From: Microcaldota archaeon
GTDB taxonomy: Archaea; Micrarchaeota; Micrarchaeia; Micrarchaeales; Micrarchaeaceae
Direction: 5' to 3'
Assembly (NCBI GenBank): GCA_021828345.1
Contig: JAJZJI010000015.1
Location: 1 to 21,208, forward strand
DNA length: 21,208 nucleotides
This document shows, piece by piece, positions 15,512-21,208 of this stretch (position 1 is the stretch's first letter; each line of letters starts with the position of its first letter). Both the position numbers and the translations under genes were made by a program. The notes beneath the pieces are model-generated. The model saw only the letters and a list, made by a program, of their open reading frames with translations, made no database searches and had not been told where the DNA came from.

Positions 15512-16141
15512 ATGATAGAATTTGTGATAATTTCATCGATTATACAGATAATAACTGGCTCGAGCGCAATTCTTTATAGTTTTATAAAGAGCTTTGGTTA
15601 TATTGCTATATTTGTATTAATGATGCTTGAAGGCATATCACTGCCAGTACCTAGTGAGGTCATAATGCCGCTAGCAGGGTATTTTTCGGCAACTGGACTA
15701 CTCTTTTTACCATTTGCAATAATTGCCGGAAGCATAGGAAACCTCTTTGGCATACTAATAGATTATTACATAGCATATTATCTTGGAAAAGATATCATTT
15801 ACAATAACATTGAAAAAATACACATAAAACGGACAACATTAAATGCTTTTGATCGATGGTTTGAGAGAAATGGCAATATAGTTGTATTTACCACAAGAAT
15901 GGTACCAGTAATAAGAACAATTGTTAGCTTCCCTGCAGGATTTGCGCGTATGGATATCAAAAAGTTTATTTTATATTCATTCGCTGGAAGCCTTATCTGG
16001 GACATTATTCTTGCACTTTTTGGATACTATGCACTCCCTTCAAATAATGCAATTTTGATACTGCTTTCTACAGGAATTTTTATAATAACGTTATATATTA
16101 TTTATAAACTGCATAGTAAAAGCATGAAAAAAAGTTTATAA
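15512..16141 (+). CDS. DedA/SNARE-associated family membrane protein
   Basis: A 209-aa integral membrane protein of PF09335. The conserved GISLPVPSEVIMPLAGYF segment (about 41-58) contains the membrane-embedded Glu/Pro motif. RMVPVIRTIVSFPAGFARM (about 130-148) is the second family hallmark, with the conserved arginine and a re-entrant-loop PAG. About four to five membrane segments fit DedA topology. Bacterial and archaeal DedA/UPF proteins include lipid-carrier flippases (undecaprenyl-phosphate or related) and envelope homeostasis factors; the substrate here is unknown. TTG at 15509 precedes the ATG and is in frame. Its 3' end overlaps ispF by 6 bases on the opposite strand. Confidence 0.85.
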   Translation: MIEFVIISSIIQIITGSSAILYSFIKSFGYIAIFVLMMLEGISLPVPSEVIMPLAGYFSATGLLFLPFAIIAGSIGNLFGILIDYYIAYYLGKDIIYNNIEKIHIKRTTLNAFDRWFERNGNIVVFTTRMVPVIRTIVSFPAGFARMDIKKFILYSFAGSLIWDIILALFGYYALPSNNAILILLSTGIFIITLYIIYKLHSKSMKKSL

Positions 16142-16612
16142 CGCCTTTTCTATTTGCACTATAGCAAATACCGCAATCGCTTCTCCGTTTCCAGTTGGCC
16201 CTATATCATGGTTGGTCTTATCCTTTATATTTATTTTTGATATAGTGATATTCATTGCGCTTGCAAGCATTCTTCGTATATCATTAGAATATTCTATTAT
16301 GCGCGGCTCTTTTGCAACATAAGTGATATCCACATTTGTTATCGTCCAAGCATAGCCATAAATCAAATCTACAGTATATCTTAGAAGATCAACGCTCCTA
16401 AGTCCATTATAATTAGGATCAGATTTTGGAAAATATCTATCTATATCACCAAAGCCTGCCGCTCCAAGTATTGCATCTATTATTGGATGAATAAGAACAT
16501 CTGCGTCATTATCCCCAATTAGGCCTTTTGGAAAATTTATATCTACGCCACCTAGTATAAGTTTCTTATTTTCCACGAGTTTATGTATATCATAACCAAG
16601 ACCAACAGGCAT
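16136..16612 (-). CDS. ispF: Diverged 2-C-methyl-D-erythritol 2,4-cyclodiphosphate synthase (IspF)
   Basis: A 158-aa IspF-fold protein, of normal family length. The zinc ligands of the E. coli enzyme are kept at the same numbers: Asp8, His10 (GYDIH) and His42 (ADVLIH). LGAAGFGDIDRYFP and the FPKSD segment are also conserved. Other active-site positions differ: His34-Ser35 is Asp-Asn, Glu135 (metal between the phosphates) is His, and Arg142 is Asn. The normal reaction forms cyclic MEcPP in the bacterial MEP isoprenoid pathway; archaea normally use mevalonate. A TTG at 16615 precedes the ATG. The IspD-like gene lies 33 nt upstream on the same strand, mirroring bacterial ispDF. Family identity is strong, but activity is doubtful. 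Confidence 0.88.
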   Translation of the reverse strand: MPVGLGYDIHKLVENKKLILGGVDINFPKGLIGDNDADVLIHPIIDAILGAAGFGDIDRYFPKSDPNYNGLRSVDLLRYTVDLIYGYAWTITNVDITYVAKEPRIIEYSNDIRRMLASAMNITISKINIKDKTNHDIGPTGNGEAIAVFAIVQIEKAL

Positions 16613-16645
16613 CAAACCACTTAAGCTGAAAATTCTCCAAACGCT

Positions 16646-17290
16646 CTAATCTAAGTCACTGCGAATAATTATATTGTTATCCTTTAAATCTGATACATTG
16701 CAATCTTTATTCAAATCAAAAAATTCAGACATGTCAAAAAGATTCCTCTCTGATAATTTTTTGCTTGCAATTATGCTATTTAAAGTAGCATATGCAAACA
16801 CCTGAGGAGTAACAGCCATAAGTACATTGCCTTTTTTAACAACAGAAATAGCATAACTAAACGCCTTTGCTTTTCTGATTAGCTCTTTTGCAACCTCTGC
16901 ATTCACAAATAGCTCTGAGCAGTCATGCAGCATGATAATATCACATTCCTTTGCATATAATAGTGCATTTCTAAAAAGTTCATTTGTATTTGGTTCTTTA
17001 ATAATTATTTTTTTAATATTTGTTAGTCGCATGCGCCTTATTATTCCGCTACAACGTTCAACACACGCATTATCTAACAATATTATAATATTTGACAATT
17101 CTTTAACTAGCGAAATCTGCTCCAAAGTTGCCTCAAATATAGACCGCCCATTTGAATTTAAGAGTATATTTGAATTGCAGGATAATATCAACCCCACAGT
17201 CTCACTTTTACGTATATTAAATAGCACATTTCCATCAGTCTTGACTATATTATTCTTTAATTTTTCTCTTGTATCTACGTTCTTTAGCAT
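16646..17290 (-). CDS. Degenerate IspD-like (MEP cytidylyltransferase fold) protein
   Basis: A 214-aa protein whose pattern follows IspD: a first strand VGLILS (32-37), the domain with SIFEATLEQISLVKEL (50-65), NELFRNALLYAKECDIIMLHD (103-123), then AVTPQVFAYATLNSII (159-174) and a terminal NIIIRSDLD. The glycine-rich GxGxRM nucleotide loop with its Arg and Lys is missing, because about 12 residues after the first strand are absent. The HDAARP motif reads HDCSEL, the RxDS motif is lost, and the NIKVT lysine is Ile. The frame is intact over 640 bases, so it is not a simple pseudogene. It is probably a catalytically dead partner of the downstream IspF or a repurposed protein. An AT box near 17317-17325 lies about 30 nt before the ATG. 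Confidence 0.7.
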   Translation of the reverse strand: MLKNVDTREKLKNNIVKTDGNVLFNIRKSETVGLILSCNSNILLNSNGRSIFEATLEQISLVKELSNIIILLDNACVERCSGIIRRMRLTNIKKIIIKEPNTNELFRNALLYAKECDIIMLHDCSELFVNAEVAKELIRKAKAFSYAISVVKKGNVLMAVTPQVFAYATLNSIIASKKLSERNLFDMSEFFDLNKDCNVSDLKDNNIIIRSDLD

Positions 17291-17476
17291 ACAAACAATA
17301 CCTTCAGCGCATCATCTAAGTATATACCTCAAATTATTTATAAATGGTTTTTTGACAAATTTTGATATTTTTGCATAAAGCCGCAAAAACAGAAAGATTT
17401 TTAAGTTTAAAAGATTGAATATTAATAAATACGGAGTAAAGCAGTAAAGCTAATTCTACGTATTGGAAGAGATTAA
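17291..17476. promoter_or_regulatory. Divergent promoter region and structured leader of the TRAM gene
   Basis: Minus strand: gtatatac near 17317-17325 drives the IspD-like gene. Plus strand: AT box agtttaaaaga (about 17403-17413) predicts a start near 17433 and a leader of about 44 nt. In that leader AATACG (17428-17433) can pair with CGTATT (17459-17464), and gtaaagca/gtaaagct (17437-17452) is a tandem repeat. GGAAGAG (17465-17471) sits a few nt before the ATG as a possible ribosome site. Upstream, TTTTTGC/GCAAAAA (17368-17374 with 17383-17389) is a 7-bp dyad. Confidence 0.5.
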
Positions 17477-17770
17477 ATGAACGAAGAAGACGAAGGAATG
17501 GAAAATAGAGGAGAACGTAGAGGCAATAGAGGCGGAGACCACTCTGGAAGAGGGGGTATGAGAATAAAGCCTGACTATTTTATGCCAAAACCAGTTAAAG
17601 TAGGTGACGAAGTTAGCGTGAAGATTGAGGCAGTAGCATCCAAAGGGGATGGAATAGCCAAGGTTGATGGATTCGTAATCTTCGTTAAGGGCGCAAAGGA
17701 GGGAGATGAACTAAAGATAAAAATAACAGAAGTAAAAGCAAGACACGCAAACGGAGAGATAATACAGTAA
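17477..17770 (+). CDS. TRAM-domain RNA-binding protein with RGG-like tail
   Basis: A 97-aa protein. Residues 1-30 are an Arg/Gly/Glu-rich disordered tail (RGERRGNRGG, SGRGGMR). A TRAM beta-barrel covers about 37-97: PKPVKVGDEVSVKIEAVASK, GDGIAKVDGFVIFVKGAKEGD, then KIKITEVKARHANGEII. Small free-standing TRAM proteins are common in archaea, bind RNA and act as chaperones or cold-response factors. The arginine-rich tail probably adds RNA affinity. Unlike most genes here it has a leader of about 44 nt with a dyad and a possible ribosome site. A terminator-like hairpin follows, consistent with a monocistronic, abundant transcript. Confidence 0.9.
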   Translation: MNEEDEGMENRGERRGNRGGDHSGRGGMRIKPDYFMPKPVKVGDEVSVKIEAVASKGDGIAKVDGFVIFVKGAKEGDELKIKITEVKARHANGEIIQ

Positions 17771-17787
17771 TTATCTATATTCATTTT

Positions 17788-17819
17788 GGGTCGTTTAGAC
17801 CCTCTTTTTATTTTTAATT
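17788..17819 (+). terminator. Hairpin plus T-tract terminator after the TRAM gene
   Basis: GGGTC (17788-17792), loop GTTTA, and GACCC (17798-17802) form a 5-bp GC-rich stem. It is followed at once by tctttttatttttaattt (17803-17820). The T-tract alone suffices for archaeal termination; the hairpin makes it look like a bacterial intrinsic terminator. Confidence 0.7.
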
Positions 17820-17874
17820 TTAAAATTACACTAATATAGAGCAATTATTTAACGCTATTTTTATATTAATTATA

Positions 17875-18078
17875 CTAAAAACTATTCAAATCATTTCTTA
17901 TTAATTTTATAATTTTGTCATTCTGCTTGCTTATCTTATTTAACGACGTTTCCTGCCTTAACATAGCTGTATGGAGATTATTTATTTTCTTTTCGACACT
18001 ATTACATTCTACATATGCACCAGATAAAAGTGCTGCGCTTAAAACCAAAGAAACACCAACTAATTTTGCATTTTCCAT
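17875..18078 (-). CDS. Small membrane-anchored helical protein
   Basis: A 67-aa protein that I do not recognise. A hydrophobic N-terminal helix (about residues 5-22, LVGVSLVLSAALLSGAYV) is followed by a charged amphipathic helix (about 26-65) with heptad-like spacing, so the protein would be membrane-tethered with a short coiled coil. A cysteine at residue 25 follows a GAYVEC sequence, which is not a clear lipobox. The ATG at 18078 lies about 35 nt after cctatatatattt (about 18107-18118), a good archaeal promoter. The gene stands alone between the TRAM terminator and the Nudix gene. Confidence rests on promoter, start and protein plausibility only. Confidence 0.5.
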   Translation of the reverse strand: MENAKLVGVSLVLSAALLSGAYVECNSVEKKINNLHTAMLRQETSLNKISKQNDKIIKLIRNDLNSF

Positions 18079-18186
18079 AAAATCATCAATTCAAAATCTG
18101 TTCACGGAAATATATATAGGTAATGTTTGTAAATAATGTTTGCCAACTAAGCAAAAATATTTTAATTACACAAACAATATTGATTT

Positions 18187-18621
18187 ATGGAATATGTATT
18201 AAAGAAAAATATGGATGGCATAACTGCAATAATAATAAACAAAAAAAGCAATAAAATATTATTTTTAAAGCGGCGTTTTTTGCCGTTCATAGTAAATCCT
18301 GGCGTGTTTTCTTTCGTAAGTGGAAAAAGAAAATATGGGGAGCGTTACATAAACACGGCGTATAGAGAGATATATGAGGAGACAAAACTACCTAAAAATG
18401 AGCTTGAACTTATATATGATGGAAAAATATTTGTGTATTATAAAAAATATTTCTGGACGAATAAAATTTACGTATTTGCCACAAATAAAAATTATATTAA
18501 GCTGAATATAGAGAATAGCGATTATAAATGGGTATACTATAAAAAGATACCAGATGAATATCTTAAAATGTTTATTGATAAAAAAATGATACGCAGCATC
18601 ATAAAGAAAGCGGCATTTTAA
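18187..18621 (+). CDS. Nudix hydrolase
   Basis: A 144-aa Nudix-family hydrolase that cleaves nucleoside-diphosphate-linked compounds. The Nudix box GX5EX7REUXEEXGU is at residues 46-68: Gly46, Glu52, Arg60-Glu61 and Glu64-Glu65 are all present, while the late glycine is Lys67. A central beta strand region (ITAIIINKKSNKILFLKRR) precedes it. The substrate cannot be assigned. The ATG lies about 27 nt after atattttaa (about 18157-18165), consistent with a leaderless transcript. The ValRS gene follows 35 nt later on the same strand but has its own AT box. Confidence 0.88.
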   Translation: MEYVLKKNMDGITAIIINKKSNKILFLKRRFLPFIVNPGVFSFVSGKRKYGERYINTAYREIYEETKLPKNELELIYDGKIFVYYKKYFWTNKIYVFATNKNYIKLNIENSDYKWVYYKKIPDEYLKMFIDKKMIRSIIKKAAF

Positions 18622-18656
18622 GATAATCTTTATATTTTTGTTCAAGCTTAACTATC

Positions 18657-21143
18657 GTGTTGAATTTTATGGAAATTGATAATAATAAATGGATTACACT
18701 TTGGAATGAATTAAATCTTTTTAAATTTGATGAGTTTGATACAAAAAGGCGTATGTATATAATAGACCCGCCGCCACCATTTACAAGCGGCGAAATGCAC
18801 ATGGGCCAAGTATTCTGGGTTACATACATAGATTCAATAGCAAGATATATGCGAATGAATGATTACAACGTATTATATCCATTAGGATGGGATACCCAAG
18901 GGTTTCCTACTGAAATAAAGGTAGAAAAAAAATATGGTAAGGGAATTGGTAGAGAGGAATTTTACCGCAGATGTGTAGAAGTTGCCACAGAAAATATGAA
19001 AATAATGAAAAGGCAGATGCTTACAATCGGAGCATCTTTTGATGATAAATATGAGTATATAACATTTACTGAGGATTATAGAAGAAAAGTTCAACTCTCA
19101 ATAATTGATATGTTTGAAAAGGGTTTTGTTTATCGCGGAAAGCATCCAGTAGAGTGGTGCAGTCACTGCAGTAGCGGAATAGCAAGAGAGGAGACTGTTG
19201 AATTAGAAAGAGATTCGGCATTAAATTATATTGTATTTAAAACAGATTATAAGGATAAGACAATAGATATAGCAACTACGCGCCCTGAATTATTACATGC
19301 ATGTGTTGCAATTGCAATAAATCCGGAAAATAAATTATATCGTGACCTCATAGGAAAAAATGCTATCACGCCAATATTTAACAAACAGGTTCCAATAATT
19401 GCAGAAGAGTCTGTTGATTTAGAATTTGGTACAGGAGCAGAGATGATCTGCACATTTGGAGATAAAAATGATGTTATCTTATATTACAAACATAAATTGG
19501 CACATATTAGTGCCATGGATAAGCGAGGCCGCCTGTTAGATGCAGAAAAATATACTGGAATGAAAGCTGAGGAAGCGCGTATAGCCATAATAAATGACCT
19601 AAAATTATTGAATATATTCAAAAAGGCAGAACCAATAAAACAGTCGATAAAGTTACATGATAGATGCAATACGCCAATAGAATTATTGTCTTCAATACAA
19701 TGGTTTATGAGAACAAAGGAACACGCAAAAAAAATACGGGAGATAGCAGATCAAATTAAATGGACACCAGAAACCGCAAAACAGATATTATATAACTGGA
19801 CTGATTATATAGAATGGGACTGGAACATATCAAGGAGTAGAGTATTTGGGACACCTATACCATTTTGGTATTGCAACAAATGTGAATATATAATTGCAGC
19901 AGATAAAAATAAGCTCCCAGTAAATCCCGCGCTTATACAACCTGAAATTAAAAAATGCCCGAAGTGTGGATCTGAGGATATTTCAGGAGAGACTGATACA
20001 TGTGATTGCTGGATAGACTCGTCAATAACACCATTGGTAGTTGCAGGCTGGCCAGATAATATGGAATTATTTAAAAGAGCATTTCCAACCACAATAAGAA
20101 TACTTGGAACCGAAATAGTTAGGACATGGGCATTCTACACCATATATAGGACATGGGCATTAAAAAATGACAAACCATTTGATAATCTCATAGTTCATGG
20201 GCTGGTTTTAGGAACTGACGGAAGAGAGATGCACAAGAGTTTTGGCAATGGAGTAAGCCCAGATGAGCTACTAAAAAAATACAGCGTTGATAACATAAGG
20301 TTATGGGTAACGGCCTCTGGTAGAACAGAGAAAAACAGGCCTTTCTCATATGAGGAAATAAACCACGGAAAGGCATTTATAACAAAATTATACAACTCTG
20401 CACTTTTCATTAAGCAGGCACTTGCAGAAATAAAAATCGATGATATACCATCAAAAGATATGGGCGTGTTCGACCTTTGGATATTAAGCAGAACAAATGA
20501 GATTATAAAAATTGCAAGAGAAGGATATGAAAGCTACGACTTATACTTAGCCACATCCAAAATAGTAGAATTTTATTGGCATGAGTTCTGCGATTATTAT
20601 ATAGAAAACGTCAAATATAGGTTATATTCTGAAAACAAGGACATGGAGGGCAGCAAGAAAGCCGCAGCATATACATTATTTAATGTACTATCTAACATAA
20701 TGAAATTGCTAGCTCCAGTAATGCCATTTACTATAGAAGAAATAAATAGCATGTTCTCGAATAAGAGCATATTCCTAGAACGTATGCCAAAATATATTGA
20801 ACCACCATCAAAAAATGATTATGTGATTAATGGTATAATCTTTAGCAGTGTGATACTAAACATTAATGAACCAGATTCAATAGGTGCCTTGTTAAATGAT
20901 ATTATAGCGGAGGTTAGAAAGGCCAAGGCATCTATGCGTATAGCATTAAACAAAGAAATAACAGCTATTAATATAAATGTTGCTGAGGCATATTATAGTG
21001 CTGTTTCTAGTTCCAAAACGGAGCTAGAAGGCATATGCAAGGCTAAGAAGGTTAATGTTTCTATTGAGCATTCGAAAGGTACATCTAAACACAAGCCTAA
21101 AAAGGGCGCCGAAACGGGCTTTTCCGTTAAAATAGAGATATGA
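18657..21143 (+). CDS. valS: Valyl-tRNA synthetase
   Basis: A class Ia synthetase, 828 aa from GTG 18657 (824 from ATG 18669). The catalytic Rossmann fold has the HIGH-equivalent HMGQ at 48-51 and DPPPPFTSGEMH. The editing (CP1) domain has TTRPELL (about 209-215). Zinc-finger cysteine pairs occur in CSHC and again in CNKC and CPKC. The KMSKS-equivalent is EMHKS at 524-528, then SFGN. The anticodon-binding domain (about 600-720) has YWHEFCDYYIENVKYRL and APVMPFTIEEI. Length and the absence of a bacterial C-terminal coiled coil fit archaeal ValRS. AT box tttatattt (18629-18637) lies 25 nt before the GTG, supporting a leaderless start; ATG 18669 is the alternative. No other gene follows in the window. 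Confidence 0.93.
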   Translation: MLNFMEIDNNKWITLWNELNLFKFDEFDTKRRMYIIDPPPPFTSGEMHMGQVFWVTYIDSIARYMRMNDYNVLYPLGWDTQGFPTEIKVEKKYGKGIGREEFYRRCVEVATENMKIMKRQMLTIGASFDDKYEYITFTEDYRRKVQLSIIDMFEKGFVYRGKHPVEWCSHCSSGIAREETVELERDSALNYIVFKTDYKDKTIDIATTRPELLHACVAIAINPENKLYRDLIGKNAITPIFNKQVPIIAEESVDLEFGTGAEMICTFGDKNDVILYYKHKLAHISAMDKRGRLLDAEKYTGMKAEEARIAIINDLKLLNIFKKAEPIKQSIKLHDRCNTPIELLSSIQWFMRTKEHAKKIREIADQIKWTPETAKQILYNWTDYIEWDWNISRSRVFGTPIPFWYCNKCEYIIAADKNKLPVNPALIQPEIKKCPKCGSEDISGETDTCDCWIDSSITPLVVAGWPDNMELFKRAFPTTIRILGTEIVRTWAFYTIYRTWALKNDKPFDNLIVHGLVLGTDGREMHKSFGNGVSPDELLKKYSVDNIRLWVTASGRTEKNRPFSYEEINHGKAFITKLYNSALFIKQALAEIKIDDIPSKDMGVFDLWILSRTNEIIKIAREGYESYDLYLATSKIVEFYWHEFCDYYIENVKYRLYSENKDMEGSKKAAAYTLFNVLSNIMKLLAPVMPFTIEEINSMFSNKSIFLERMPKYIEPPSKNDYVINGIIFSSVILNINEPDSIGALLNDIIAEVRKAKASMRIALNKEITAININVAEAYYSAVSSSKTELEGICKAKKVNVSIEHSKGTSKHKPKKGAETGFSVKIEI

Positions 21144-21208
21144 TATTATACCTTTGTATGACAAACTACTATAATTACGTATGTTAGTTATAGCTAAAAG
21201 AGAGTGAA

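Noticed and set aside
16646..17290. Calling the IspD-like gene a pseudogene
   Set aside because: There is no frameshift or stop in the frame, and a promoter and the downstream ispF are in place, so a changed function is as likely as decay.
17915..18136. Plus-strand frame of 73 codons opposite the small membrane protein
   Set aside because: It has no promoter at the right distance, while the minus-strand frame has a good one and a coherent membrane plus helix layout.
1..21208. CRISPR array, insertion sequence, integrase or defence genes
   Set aside because: I found no regularly spaced direct repeats, transposase or phage-type genes on either strand.
21144..21208. Possible start of another gene at the right end
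   Set aside because: Only 65 AT-rich bases remain, with no frame long enough to judge.

Overview
The window is a gene-dense, AT-rich stretch of archaeal chromosome. Archaeal-type markers are Pelota, deoxyhypusine synthase, alpha-NAC with a UBA domain, a DUF424 protein, a TRAM protein, archaeal-type AspRS and ValRS, TruD, and a tRNA-Ser whose intron sits in a bulge-helix-bulge. Many genes have an A/T-only TATA-like box about 25 nt before the start codon, so many transcripts look leaderless and several starts are GTG or possibly TTG. The compact layout (3' overlaps, few long gaps) and low GC fit a small-genome archaeon, perhaps of the DPANN/ARMAN kind or near Thermoplasmatota. That placement is inference; the sequence alone does not fix it.

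Layout. 55-3190: a COG2403 (cyclic-2,3-diphosphoglycerate-synthetase-like) P-loop protein and an ornithine-type transcarbamylase, convergent with carbamate kinase. 3279-4742: a TPR protein and a THUMP plus FtsJ-fold RNA 2'-O-methyltransferase. 4744-8351: AspRS, alpha-NAC, DUF424 and a membrane family 2 glycosyltransferase. 8538-8660: tRNA-Ser(CGA) with a 39-nt intron. 8745-10910: deoxyhypusine synthase, a DltE-like SDR reading from the same AT box, and an orphan helical protein. 10950-13630: an operon of branched-chain aminotransferase, HPP membrane protein and TruD. 13682-14341: a strong hairpin, a winged-helix regulator, and a long structured region in front of that regulator. 14342-16141: Pelota and a DedA membrane protein. 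16136-17290: an IspD-like gene followed by ispF. 17477-18621: a TRAM protein with an RGG-like tail and a terminator-like hairpin, a small membrane/helical protein and a Nudix hydrolase. 18657-21143: ValRS.

Two things stand out. First, the winged-helix gene at 13731-14087 seems to have a leader of about 150 nt that can form a five-helix hairpin. One segment of that hairpin can instead pair with the translation start, which resembles a riboswitch or other RNA switch; a DNA operator array is the alternative. Second, an archaeal genome carries a bacterial-style ispD-ispF gene pair in which the IspD-like protein has lost its nucleotide-binding loop and most catalytic residues, while IspF keeps its zinc ligands but has changed metal- and phosphate-binding residues. 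This suggests a repurposed or decaying MEP-pathway remnant. The COG2403/transcarbamylase/carbamate kinase group, in which the transcarbamylase has Pro in place of the usual HCLP cysteine, is a third item worth checking.
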